60,000 bases of DNA, taken from NCBI RefSeq assembly GCF_030272615.1, contig NC_081407.1, positions 140,002,897-140,062,896 on the forward strand, given 5' to 3'. The translations under genes were made by a program, and so were the position numbers. Below the pieces are notes generated by a model. The model made no database searches. It was not told the DNA's origin and was given only the letters and a program-made list of their open reading frames with translations. Source of the stretch: Cryptomeria japonica. Lineage: Eukaryota; Streptophyta; Pinopsida; Cupressales; Cupressaceae. Shown here piece by piece: positions 1-11,295 of this stretch (positions are counted from its first letter, which is position 1; every line of letters starts with the position of its first letter).

Positions 1-233
1 CTTAGGATAAGGCAAATGAACATGTCCACAATCAAGTTCCAGCTCCGCAAGATCTGGTGATCAAATGTAAAGAAACGCAAAATGAAATGTTGAAACTGCA
101 AAATAGGAAACAAACTGAAAGAAAATGTTTTTGGTTGATGCAAGATTGCCAAGAACCAGGGATGCTCTTGCATCATCTTGCTTGTGAGGGGATGCAATGC
201 CTTTGTCATCAGGATGGGATCAAGTCAGGTAGT
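1..233. other. 3' non-coding part of element A
   Basis: Lies downstream of the integrase frame of element A. I see no recognisable coding sequence, polypurine tract or LTR start here. It is presumably the 3' untranslated region of A. Confidence 0.4.
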
Positions 234-2643
234 CTAGCAGCAGTCAGGTCCCCCTCGAGACTGTTTGCTTTTTTTATTTTTATTTTTATTTTTATTTTTA
301 GTAGACTGACAAACATCTTGACTGGAGGGTCCAGGTTCCTTCCGTTTGTGATAAACCTTTAATTTCGACCCATTGACGGCGTCTGGTATCTCCTTCCCGT
401 CGAGCGTCCACAACTTAATCGTCCCGTTGGCATTGACCTCGCGTACCGTGAAGGGCCCTAGCCATCGCACTTTGAATTTTCCAGGTTTGATTTCGTTCCT
501 TCCATTGAACTTCAACACTAGTTGTCCGGGAGTAAACTTCATTCGCCGAAGGTGCTTGTCGTGCCAGACCTTTCGTCTTTGCTGGGCTGTCTCTGTGGCC
601 CATTGTGCCAGCATTCTTTTTTCGTCCAACTTACTTAAGGCATACAGTCTCTCCCTCAGGCTTTCCATATCCCCGAGTCTGTTCTCTACTGCAATGGGAA
701 GGCTTGGCACCATGAATTCTGCTGGCACCACCACTTCTTGCCCGTACATGAGTTGGAACGGAGTCTGACCCGTGGTCACTTTGTAAGTCGTTCTGTAGGC
801 CCATAGTATAGAGGGTAACCTCTCTTCCCAATCTTCCTTTTCTACCCCGCAGGACTTGTAAATTACCGATACCAATATTTTGTTTGTGGCCTCCGCCTGG
901 CCATTGGCACGTGGGTAGTATGGGCTCGATAATGAGTGAAAAATCTTGAACTCTGATGTCAACAACCGTATGACATGGTTCACGAAGTGGCCCCCCCGGT
1001 CACTGGTCAACTGAATAGGTATACCATATCGCGTAATGATTTGTTCGTAAATAAATTTCGCCGTGCTTACTGTCGAATTATCTGGGAGAGCCCTTGCCTC
1101 CACCCACTTGGTCAAGTATTCTGTTGCAACTACAATGTACCGACACCGTCGTGTGTTGCTGGCCTTAAGAGGACCCACAAAGTCGAGTCCCCATCGTTCA
1201 AAGAGTTCCTGTGCGTGCGACGGGTTGAGGGGCATGAAGTCCCGCTTCAGAGGTTTGCCCGCCCGTTGGCAAGTGTCACACCCCACGACCCACTCCTTGG
1301 CGTCGTGATGTACTGTTGGCCACCACAATCCTGCCAGAAGCACCTTGCGGGTTGTAGTGTCTGGGCCCATATGTCCACCTGTGGGTCCTTCGTGTGCCTC
1401 CCTTAATACGCTTGAGACTTCTTACTCCATGACACAACACCTTAATACCTGGTCCGACCCCATCTTGTAGAGTAACCTGTTGATGAGCAAAAAAGTCCTG
1501 CTCCTTAATACGAGCTTTCTCTGTTCCCCTGGAGGCATACCCTCCAGAAATCGGGACGTCGACAGGTACTCTCCAATCTTCCTGTACCACGAGGGGAGTA
1601 TGGCTATTTGGAACAAGCGTGCATTCGGAAAATCATCATTTACTCCCTCTAGAGGTTCCCCCGACTTAATTCGGGACAGCTGGTTGGCTATGACATGGCT
1701 TCGCCCTGGTCTTACCACAATTAAAAATGTGAACTCCCGTAGTAGCAATAGCCAACGACTTATCCTCCCCTGGATAATAGGCTTGTTTACCAAGTACATG
1801 AGTGCCTGGTGGTCTACGTAAAATGTGAATGGTGTGGCCAGGAGGTAATGACGGAATTTCTGTACGGCATAGACCATACCGAGGGCTTCACGTTCTGTGG
1901 TACTGTAGTTCTTTTCCGCCTTCAAGAGCAACCTGCTGGCAAAATAAACGGGGTGGTCCAACCCGTGTCCTCCTACTTGGGCTAATGTAGCCCCGATGGA
2001 ATAGTTTGAGGCATCCACGTGAACGTGGAATTCCTTATCCCAATTCGGGTATGCCAGTATGGGTGCTCCCATCAACCTTGTCTTGAGCTCTTCAAAGGCC
2101 TTGCTCTGTGGCTCTGCCCAGATGTATGGTTCCCCTTTTCGTGTCAACTTATCCAACGGGTGGGACACCTTAGCGAAGTTCTTGATGAACCTCCACATGA
2201 CCAAGGAAGGACTTTATCCCCGTGACATCTGTAGGAGGTTCCATTTCTACTATTACCCGAATCTTGTCCGGGTCCGTTTTCAATCCTTCTTTACACACAA
2301 TGTGTCCCAGCAATCTTCCCTGTGGTACCATGAATCTACATTTCTTCGGGTTGAGGGCCAACCGTGCCCTCCGACATCTCTCTAGGCACTCCCCGAGGGT
2401 TTTTAAGTGGATGTCTTGTCCGCTGTAGATAGACCAATTATCCAGGAAGGCTTTGAAGTTCCCCACCGACATCTTGTCGAAGATGTGCAAGATGATGCGC
2501 TGAAAGGTGGTAGGTGCATTGCATAGACCGAAGGGCATTTGGTTGTATGCGTACACACCGTCCACCATGAAGGTTGTTTTCAACTTATCTTCCTCCACGA
2601 TGGATATCTGGTTGTACCCAGAGAACCCATCCATGAAGGAATA
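234..2643 (-). pseudogene. Element A pol, 3' part: reverse transcriptase (rest), RNase H, integrase
   Basis: The minus-strand translation begins at the RT motif MDGFSGYNQI, continues with the palm and connection domains (DKLTRKGEPY), an RNase H core (HVDASNYSIGATLA) and an integrase. The integrase has the HHCC zinc region ending CDTCQRAG, then the first Asp in GLDFVGPL, the second in TSDRGGHF and the Glu in NGQAEATNK. The RT catalytic box reads FLDNWS rather than YLDDW, so one catalytic Asp is Asn. A frameshift lies near 2200 and an in-frame TAA just after CCVME near 1422. The end is an Asn/Lys-rich tail from a T-rich repeat at 270-300. The N-terminal part of pol is at 10228-10865, separated by insertion B. 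Confidence 0.88.
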
Positions 2644-4189
2644 TGTGATAACCCCTAAGGTATCACATAATGTAAAAGTATTTACATAATGTCAATATAT
2701 TTATAGATTAATTAAATAAGTTCCAAATAAATAAATGATTAAACTAATAAAATATATCTAAACATATAATAAATGTCAATCAAATATTTAATATATTTGA
2801 ATATGACAAAAGAGAAATATTTAATATATTTGAATATGACAAAAGAGAAATATTTAATATTTAATAAATCTTTTACCAAAAAAAATAAAAAAAATAAAAT
2901 AATAATAATAAACAAAGCAAATAATAATAAATACACAAACAAACATTTAATGCCCCCCTCCCGATTACCTCCGCACAAGAGGTGTGACGGTAATCACAGC
3001 TTAAGCTGTGATCACCGGTAATCACAGCCTAAGCTCTGATCACTGCCGCACCCCTCCATGCGGAAGGGCATCGTGAAGGTGTACAACCCCTCACGGGATG
3101 CTAAAAAATACGGGGAAAGGAAAAAGGCAAGGGGGGTAGCAACCGGCGTGGAAGGAAGGAGACATTGGCTGCGCACAAACAGTTACGTGTAATGTGTTTC
3201 ACGTAATGTTAATAAATGTCAATACCTAAATAACATTAATAATATGTTAATGGAGTATAAGGGTCAGCATGCTATGCAATTTGTTTTATTTTAATAATGA
3301 ATATAAGTAATATGTGAATATCAAGAACGTAGGTAATTAGCATGTTAATATTATTTACTTCGTTAATGAATGCAATATACAGTTTAACACATTAGGGAAT
3401 GAACATATTTGATTAATGAAATTAATAACAATATGTGATAGTTAGGCATATTTAAATATATGTTAACAAATACATATTAAGGAATGTGTTAATAATGTGA
3501 ATTAAGAAATGGAAATAATAATTAAGTTGTCAAATGCAATATAAATATGATTAAATAATGAAGGCCATAGGGGAGGGACTCCCTTAAGCCTGATGGAGGG
3601 ATACGCGAATCCCTGGTTGGCAGTATATAAATATATATATATTGATGATCTATATGCATATATGAATGGCTTGGTTGACATGTTCATCCAAGAAGAGATG
3701 GATCTGGCCGGTCCCCTCTAATGGACTTGGGTGATGAGGAACATCACCCAAGGCAAGGAATTGACTTATGGTCTGCCTTGGATGGCTTGGGTGTAAGAAA
3801 TTACACTCAAGACAGGGATTGAATTAACCTTCGATTTCCTGGATGGCATGGGTGTAAGAAATTACACCCAAGACAGGAATCAAATTAAAACCTTGGTTCC
3901 TGGATGGCTTGGATGTAAGAAATTACATCCAAGACAGGAATCGAATTCACCTTCGTTTTCCTGGATGGCTTGGGACCAAGAGTGGTTCCAAGAAGGCGAG
4001 CCTCACAGCTGCCTAAGGACATACTTTGTATGGCATCGTATCCTTTTTATAGATAAGAATTGTGATTAATGTTAATTAAGTAATCTTAAAATTAAATTGC
4101 AAGATGATTTAGTGACAAATTGGTGTATATGTTGTATTCTAACGATTTGTTTTGTAGGACAGTGATTCCTAACTAGTAGGGACATTACA
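2644..4189 (+). repeat. Element B 5' LTR
   Basis: Starts TGTGATAACCCC and ends GGGACATTACA next to the primer site; matches 8734-10227 almost throughout. It is about 50 bp longer than its partner because of a duplicated AT-rich unit at 2790-2850 and a duplicated palindromic unit near 2990-3045. It contains a perfect 20-bp palindrome at 2993-3012 (arms ATCACAGCTT / AAGCTGTGAT) and, near its 3' end, the five-hairpin array described separately. Confidence 0.93.
3726..3992 (+). repeat. 61-bp-period array of five hairpins in B LTR
   Basis: Five units begin at 3726, 3786, 3847, 3908 and 3969. Each holds an inverted repeat of 9-11 bp: CTTGGGTGAT/ATCACCCAAG, CTTGGGTGTAA/TTACACTCAAG, CATGGGTGTAA/TTACACCCAAG, CTTGGATGTAA/TTACATCCAAG and CTTGGGACC/GGTTCCAAG. 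The middle three have a GAAA loop. The same array lies in the 3' LTR at about 9763-10031. It is close to the primer site, so it would be in the R/U5 leader RNA; a structural role is inference. Confidence 0.85.
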
Positions 4190-4208
4190 GTAGTATCAGA
4201 GCATAATC
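4190..4208 (+). other. Element B primer-binding site
   Basis: Directly follows the 5' LTR and contains TAGTATCAGAGC, one base from the TGGTATCAGAGC site complementary to initiator tRNA-Met used by many plant LTR elements. Confidence 0.85.
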
Positions 4209-4274
4209 CTGCCAACTTGTGGGAGGGATTCTTAGTTGATGATCACATATCAGAGGAAGAAAGGCACAAAAGCA

Positions 4275-5807
4275 ATGGCCGATCAATTAGCCAAACAACT
4301 TCAGGCCTTCATGGAGCAAACCAATGAGAAATTCGAAAGGATGAGCCAATTAATCATCCAAAGTACAAACAACAACAATAGAGATATGACAAACCCTAGG
4401 AGAGAGACACACTCTAATCATGCCGATAACGAACGATCTCCTCAAAGTTCTAGACAAACAATTCCTAAATTTCTACCTAGAGAGGAATGTGCGGGAGAGG
4501 AAGAGGAACCAGCCACACTTGGGGTAGAGGAAATTGCCCAAATTTATGCTAGATTAGAGTTGAAAGTTCAAAGAGTAGTTTCCTTCAGAGACTTCTGCGA
4601 ATCCAAGGCTAACGAGGGTAGAAGAAGGAAGCCTATGGGTAATGACCTCAAAGCTAAAATCAATAAAATGTCCTTACCATGCTTTGATGGGTCAGGGAAA
4701 GACATCGCCCAAGCTTGGGTACAAAAACTAGACACATACCTCTCATACAGTCCCATGACCGAAGGAGATGCTATAAAATTTGCCATACTAAATTTAACAG
4801 GAGCAGCCCATAATTGGTGGCACAACGGTCTCATTACCCTAGGACACAAAAATGTCTCCACTTACAATGAATTTACGTAGAAGCTCATCAGCCGGTTCGA
4901 CTAGAAAGACTCCGAGTGGTACTTCCAAGAATTAACACACCTTAAGCAATTAGGGAGCATTGAAGACTATATAGACCAATTCCAAAATTTGTCAGTAATG
5001 GTCCCCGACCTATCTCAGAGAAGGCTTACCTACATGTTTTTAAGAGGCTTGAAAGACTCTATTAGAAATTTTGTAAAACCCCTGGAACCACAAAATTTAG
5101 GGGAGGCCATTAAAAAAACTAGGATGGTCGAACTTAGTGCTCCCAAGAGTACCTCAGCCAAAACACCACATAGGAATGAGGGATTCCAGAAGGACCGATC
5201 GGAGAGGCCTTGCCGCTTCTGCAAGAAACCTTGGAGTGTGAATCACCAATGTAAGGAGAAAGAGGAACTCAAGGAGAAAGGGTTATGTTTCAAATGTAAG
5301 ACTCCATGGGGGAGAGGCCATGAATGTAAAAAGGGACAAATAAATAACACAGAAGAAATACGGGACGAGGAAAGACCTTATAAAAGGGCCAGATTTGAGA
5401 ACAACGAACCAAGTACCTTGGCTGTCATCACCCAAGGGAGTGAGAATAGATGCTTCAAACTTAAAGGAACTATTAGAGGACAGAAAGTAATCGCATTAGT
5501 TGACACAGGAGCCTCACATGACTTCATTAGTAAACACTTAGCAGCAAAAAGAAGGTTGAAAATGCAAGAGTTTGAAGTGATCATGGGCAACGGAGTCATA
5601 GACAGATGCACCAAAATTATACCTCAATTGGAAGTCGCCCTTGGAGGACATACCATTACAAGGAACTTCTTTGTGGTGAACCTAGAGAATGACATCATTT
5701 TGGGAATGCCATGGATAAACTCGTTGGGACGATTTACCATGGATAGTCCCAATCGGGAGATATGCTTCCAACATGAAGGGAGAGATAACATTAAAGGGAA
5801 TTCCTGA
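4275..5807 (+). pseudogene. Element B gag and protease
   Basis: Starts MADQLAKQLQAF; the ATG at 4275 is chosen because it begins the conserved-looking gag; an in-frame ATG at 4239 is possible. A gag core (PCFDGSGKDIAQAW) follows, then two zinc knuckles of the CX2CX7HXC form (CRFCKKPWSVNHQC and CFKCKTPWGRGHEC) and a retropepsin with the intact catalytic motif VDTGAS near 5500. Two in-frame TAG codons (4878 and about 4902) split gag, and the frame is lost near 5800, where the RT frame takes over in another phase. Non-functional. Confidence 0.9.
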
Positions 5808-8722
5808 CGGCTCTCCAAAGATGGTATCATGCAATAAAATGGAGAAAATCCTTAGACATGATCAAGGAGAGTGGGTCGCCCAATGTATGGTCTTGGATAA
5901 ATCTCCAACCGAAGGCCAAATCATTCAAAATGATATACAATCCATCCTTAAAAGACACAAAAAAGTCTTCGAAGACATTCCTCCTGGTTTACCCCCAAAA
6001 AGGGGATTTGAACATTCCATTGAACTAGAAGGAGGAGCAAAACCAGTCATTACCACTCCTTACCGCCATCCCCACAAATTCAAAGAAGAAATTGAAAAAA
6101 CCATAAAAGAATTATTAGAAATGGGACACATCCAGCCAAGCAACAGCCCGTTCGCTTCATTAGTAGTATTGGTCAAGAAGAAAGATGGGACGATGAGAAT
6201 GTGCATAGATTACCGGGCCCTGAATAAAAAGACTATAAAGAACAAATACCCTATCCCAAGAATCGATGAACTAATGGATGAACTCCACGGAGCAAAATAC
6301 TTCTCTAAAATCGATCTAAGGTCGAGATATCATTAGATTAGAATGAGAGAGGGGGATGTACCCAAAACAGCATTTAGATGTCACTATGGACATTTCGAGT
6401 TTTTGGTTCTACCATTCGGCCTCACTAACGCCCCGACCACCTTTCAGTTATGCATGAATCATACATTCAGGCAACAATTATGGAAATCCCTTCTAATATT
6501 CTTCGGTGATATACTCATTTACAGCAAGACATGGGAAGAACATCTCCTGCACATTGAGGAGGTATTGAATATCCTTGAATCTGAATCCTTATATGCTAAA
6601 GCCTCCAAGTGCAAATTTGGGATGAGGGAAATCATCTACCTAGGACACAAAATTAGTGAGGCAGGAGTAAGTGTGGATGAGGAAAAAATCAAGGCCATCA
6701 AGGAATGGCCTACCCCTAGAACATTAACACAACTAAGAGGGTTTGTGGGACTATGCAGCTACTATAGACGTTTTGTAAAAGGCTTTTCCAAAATAGCAGC
6801 ACCCCTCACTGACCTAACCAAGAAAGGAGCCTTCACATGGAATGACCAAGCCCAACAGGCCTTTGAACAATTGAAAATAACCATGAGCTCGTGCCCAATA
6901 TTAGCCATTCCTGACTTCTCTATACCTTTTGAACTACAATGTGATGCATCAGGGGAGGGAATTGGGGCAGTCCTCATGCAAAAGAAACACCCCCTAGCCT
7001 TTGAGAGCCGTAAACTTACCCAAGTAGAAAGACTCTATTCCATCTAATGTAAAGAAATGCTAGCCATAATCCATGCCTTGGCCAAATTTCGCCAATACCT
7101 CGTCTGTGGGAAGTTTGGTGTGAAAACTGATCATAACAATCTACGCTTCTTCTTGAGCCAAAGGGACCTGAATGATAGGCAACAAAAATGGGTGAGCAAA
7201 ATACAAGCCTATGACTTTGATATAGAATATGTAAGAGGGGTGAATAACAGGGCAGCAGATGCATTATCTCGAAGGGCACACCTCAATGCCCTTACCAGCA
7301 TCTCGAAGGACTGGAAGGAGGAAATCTTAAAGGAATATAACCAAGATCCACAAACCAAGGAAATATTGGAGGGAAACCTTTCCAATGAAGACTTTAAAGT
7401 TAGGGGAGGCCTCATCTTGTACAAAGGAAGGGTATATTTGACCCCTCAAACCAAATTCAAGCACAAGCTCCTAAAAGAATTCCACGATAACCCCTTGGCA
7501 GGACATCAAGGGTATTATAAAACCTATAAACACATAAGAGAAAAGTATGCATGGAAAGACCAAAAAAGAGATGTCCAGACATACATACAAGAGTGTCTAA
7601 CTTGTCAAAGAAATAAAATCGAACTCACTTACCTAGCTGGATTGCTTCAACCATTACCTATTCCCAATCAGAAGTGGGAGAGCATTTTGATGGACTTCAT
7701 AACAGGGTTACCAAAAACACAAGGGAAAGACAACATTTTTGTGGTGGTAGATAGACTCATGAAGTATGCCCATTTCCTAGCAGTCTCCACTGAATACAAA
7801 GCCTATCAAATAGCCGATTTGTTCTTCAGGGAAATTTTCAGACTCCATGGACTCCCTCTGAATATTGTCAGCGACAGAGATAGCAAGTTTATTAGCCAAT
7901 TCTGGCAGGAACTCTTCAGAATGGCAGGAACAGTCTTGACCCCTAGTACCAGTTACCATCCCCAAATAGACGGGCAAACCGAAATAGTGAACAAATGGAT
8001 AGAAGGCTACCTAAGGAATTATGTTACAGGGCAACAAGCGGCATGGGTAAAATGGTTGCACCTAGGAGAACATTGTTACAACACGACACACCACATGTCA
8101 ATCGAGATGAGCCCCTTCCAAGCCTTGTACGGCTATGAGGCCACAAGCTTTGGAGAACTAATAAACCAGGAAAGTAAAGTACCAAGAGCACAAGATTTTT
8201 TTCAACAGAGTAAGGATATCATGAAGACCTTGAAAGAGAATCTACAACAAGCCCAAAATCAACAAAAGATCTATGCAGAGAGAAAGCGTACACAAAGGAC
8301 GTTTGAGGTCGGAGATCTGGTGTTATTAAGACTACAACCATACAAGCAATCTTCCCTCAAGAAGAATGGGGCTGAAAAATTAAAACCTCGATTCTATGGA
8401 CCCTATAAAGTAACTCGAAGGATTGGGGAAGTAGCTTATGAAATAGAACTTCCAAAAGATAGTAAAATACATAATGTGTTCCACGTCTCCCTCCTCAAAA
8501 ACGTTCTCGGACAACACTTGACTCCGTGCAGTGAACTACCACCCTTAGATGATGAAGGGAAACTCACCTTGTACCCTGAGGTCATTCTAGATACACGGAA
8601 GAAGGCACTAAGGAACCGGACCATTACCGAACACCTGATTAAATGGAAGAATCTTCCCCCATGAGGATGCCACTTGGGAAAAAGAGGAAGATCTAAAGAT
8701 GCTTGAGGACAAGCAAAATTGA
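5773..8722 (+). pseudogene. Element B reverse transcriptase, RNase H, integrase, chromodomain-like end
   Basis: RT begins around [10 protein letters not shown] and runs through [20 protein letters not shown] and LPFGLTNAP. Its catalytic box reads FFGDILIYS, so the first catalytic Asp is Gly. RNase H starts at LQCDASGEGIGAVL. Integrase shows a zinc region (GHQGYY...CLTCQRNK), catalytic Asp in SILMDFITGLP, Asp in VSDRDSKF and Glu in DGQTEIVNKW. The end, PEVILDTR... IKWKNLP, then DATWEKEEDL in the next frame, looks like the short chromodomain of chromoviruses. Breaks: TAG at 6334-6336, TAA at 7045-7047, and one extra C near 8660. Confidence 0.92.
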
Positions 8723-8733
8723 GACGGAGGGAT
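8718..8733 (+). other. Element B polypurine tract
   Basis: A purine-rich run, GAGACGGAGGGA, ends just before the 3' LTR start, the position expected for plus-strand priming of reverse transcription. Confidence 0.75.
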
Positions 8734-10227
8734 TGTGATAACCCCTAAGGTATCACATAATGTAAAAGTAATTACATAATGTCAATATATTTATAGATTA
8801 ATTAAATAAGTTCCAAATAAATAAATGATTAAACTAATAAAATATATCTAAACATATAATAAATGTCAATCAAATATTTAATATATTTGAATATGACAAA
8901 AGAGAAATATTTAATATTTAATAAATCTTTTACCAAAATAAATAATAATAATAAAATAATACTAATAAACAAAGTAAATAATAATAAATACACAAACAAA
9001 CATTTAATGGGCCCCCCCTCGATTACCTCCGCACAAGAGGTGTGACTGTAATCACAGCCTAAGCTGTGATCACCGCCGCACCCCTCCATGCAGAAGGGCA
9101 TCGTGAAGGGGTACAACCCCTCACGGGATGCTAATAAATACGGGGAAAGGAAAAAGGCAAGGGGGTAGCAACCGGCGTGGAAGGAAGGAGACATTGGCTG
9201 CGCACAAACAGGTACGTGTAATGTGTTTCACGTAATGTTAATAAATGTCAATACCTAAATAACATTAATAATATGTTAATGGAGTATAAGGGTCAGCATG
9301 CTATGCAATTTGTTTTATTTTAATAATGAATATAAGTAATATGTGAATATCAAGAACGTAGGTAATTAGCATGTTAATATTATTTACTTCGTTAATGAAT
9401 GCAATATACAGTTTAACACATTAGGGAATGAACATATTTGATTAATGAAATTAATAACAATATGTGATAGTTAGGCATATTTAAATATATGTTAACAAAT
9501 ACATATTAAGTAATGTGTTAACAATGTGAATTAAGAAATGGAAATAATAATTAAGTTGTCAAATGCAATATAAATATGATTAAATAATGAAGGCCATAGG
9601 GGGGGGGACTCCCTTAAGCCTAATGGAGGGATACGCGAATCCCTGGTTGGCAGTATATAAATATATATATATATATATATTGATGATCTATATGCATATA
9701 TGAATGGCTTTTTTGACATGTTCATCCAAGAAGAGACGGATCTGGCCGGTCCCCTCTAATGGACTTGGGTGATGAGGAACATCACCCAAGGCAAGGAATT
9801 GACTTATGGTCTGCTTTGGATGGCTTGGATGTAAGAAATTACACTCAAGACAAGGATCGAATTAACCTTCGATTTCCTGGATGGCTTGGGTGTAAGAAAT
9901 TACACCCAAGACAGGAATCAAATTAAAACCTTGGTTCCTGGATGGCTTGGATGTAAGAAATTACATCCAAGACAGGAATCGAATTCACCTTCGTTTTCTT
10001 GGATGGCTTGGGACCAAGAGTGGTTCCAAGAAGGCGAGCCTCACAACCGCCTAAGGACATACTTTGTATGGCATCGTATCCTTTTTATAGATAAGAATTG
10101 TGATTAATGTTAATTAAGTAATCTTAAAATTAAATTGCAAGATGATTTAGTGACAAATTGGTGTATATGTTGTATTCTAACGATTTGTTTTGCAGGACAG
10201 TGATTCCTAACTAGTAGGGACATTACA
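8734..10227 (+). repeat. Element B 3' LTR
   Basis: Same termini as the 5' LTR (TGTGATAACCCC...ACATTACA). It keeps all five hairpins (about 9763-10031), has one copy of the palindromic unit and a longer TA-dinucleotide run near 9660-9680. Followed by AAATA, which matches 4 of 5 bases of the GAATA before the 5' LTR. Confidence 0.93.
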
Positions 10228-10865
10228 AAATAGATTTCATGTCTAGCTACTTCCTCCAAGATGCTGTCGGTGAAGGGTATGGGAAACGGGTCTTTAATAG
10301 TGACAGCGTTCAGGCACCGGAAGTCTACATAGATTTGGATCTGATTGGCCTCTTTCTTGATGGAAATCACAATGGGAGACACCCATTGGCTTGTCTGCAC
10401 TTTGAAGATTATGCCTGCTTCCAACATCCACTCAATTTCGTCGTTCACCTGTGCAACATAATTTTTGTTCATACGGTAAGGCCGCTTCCTCACCGGTTGG
10501 GCTCCTGGTACTAATGTTATTCGGTGTACACACAACTCTAGGGGCACGCCCTTCAAGTCCTTGTATGTCCATGCAAAGACATCCTTGTATTCAAGGAAAA
10601 TTTTGAAGGCTGCGGCCTTCAGCACTGGATTCCAATCATCTCCGACAAGGATGATCTTGGGGTCACTCGTCCCCTCGAGATTTGTCTCCTTTAAATTGGC
10701 TTCTTGATATTTAATGGGCTCCCCCTTTGGGAATTGGTGTGTCGACGTCTCATTCACTGAGGCCCTCCTTCCTTGTACTCGCCATATTCTGGGGGGAATA
10801 TATCCGGTTCTTCCTCGATGCTCAATACATTGCACGAGGGTGTAAATAATTCATAATCTCCCATT
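10228..10865 (-). pseudogene. Element A pol, N-terminal part (link region and start of RT)
   Basis: Minus-strand translation from right to left gives an acidic, proline-rich spacer after protease, then NPVLKAAAFKIFLEYKDVFAWTY, PYRMNKNYVAQVNDEIEWML, and the RT fingers VSPIVISIKKE and IYVDFRCLNAVTIKDPFPIPF. It ends at RHEIYF exactly where element B is inserted; the next codons are at 2643 going left. The right edge is the CCATT target duplication of Copia element C. The same N-terminal pol segment, truncated, is present in A2 near 36300. Confidence 0.88.
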
Positions 10866-11161
10866 TGTTAAGATATAGCCCTCATGAATCTAACTAATGG
10901 TAAATCGGTTATTATCTGGAGAGTGATATATTAACAGAGCATACAGTTTGGAAATTAAACATAAACAAACTAATTGTTATGAACGGTTGCCTCCGTAGGG
11001 ACATGTCCATACGTGGCAACTGCCACGTATGGAAATGTCCCTACGTAGGCAACCTTTCCTCTTGTATTTAAACCGGATTCAATGATGGAGACGATCAATA
11101 ACTCACGGCAATCAGTCTTCCAGAATCGCTGTCATTTTTCTTCGATCCATATTTCACAACA
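10866..11161 (+). repeat. Element C 5' LTR with 70-bp palindrome
   Basis: TGTTAAGATA...CACAACA. A palindrome at 10985-11054 has two 34-base arms matching at 32 positions around an AC spacer. Shortly downstream, TTGTATTTAAACC is a plausible TATA-type element. Confidence 0.95.
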
Positions 11162-11174
11162 TGGTATCAGAGCC
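11162..11174 (+). other. Element C primer-binding site
   Basis: TGGTATCAGAGCC follows the LTR with no spacer; it is the standard site complementary to initiator tRNA-Met. Confidence 0.95.
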
Positions 11175-11295
11175 AGGTTATTAAGAGAATAAATTAGACA
11201 GCCATATTACTCATAAGCATTTATCGGAGGTAAATAACAAATCAACGAAGAGGCTATATACGTAGAGGATATATCCGACTAAGAAAATATTCAAA

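Larger units (their letters stand above)
2644..10227 (+). mobile_element. Element B: Ty3/gypsy chromovirus inserted in A
   Basis: A complete plus-strand LTR retrotransposon of about 7.6 kb: LTR, iMet-type primer site, gag, protease, RT, RNase H, integrase, chromodomain-like end, polypurine tract, LTR. It interrupts the pol of A within the codons just before the MDGFSGYNQ motif. Flanks are GAATA on the left and AAATA on the right, a 5-bp target duplication with one change. The LTRs are still very similar, with some indels, so it is much younger than A. Stops and frameshifts show it is no longer autonomous. Confidence 0.93.

Noticed and set aside
1480-2385. Several plus-strand frames over element A pol
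   Set aside because: They are antisense shadows of the RT/RNase H/integrase coding sequence.
3726-3992. CRISPR-like array (regular 61-bp spacing)
   Set aside because: Plant nuclear DNA, the spacers are also repeated, and the units are inverted repeats inside an LTR present twice.
3848-4069. 73-codon frame in the LTR of B, repeated at 9886-10107
   Set aside because: It is a readout of the hairpin array; both LTRs share it because they are copies, and it has no start context or family match.
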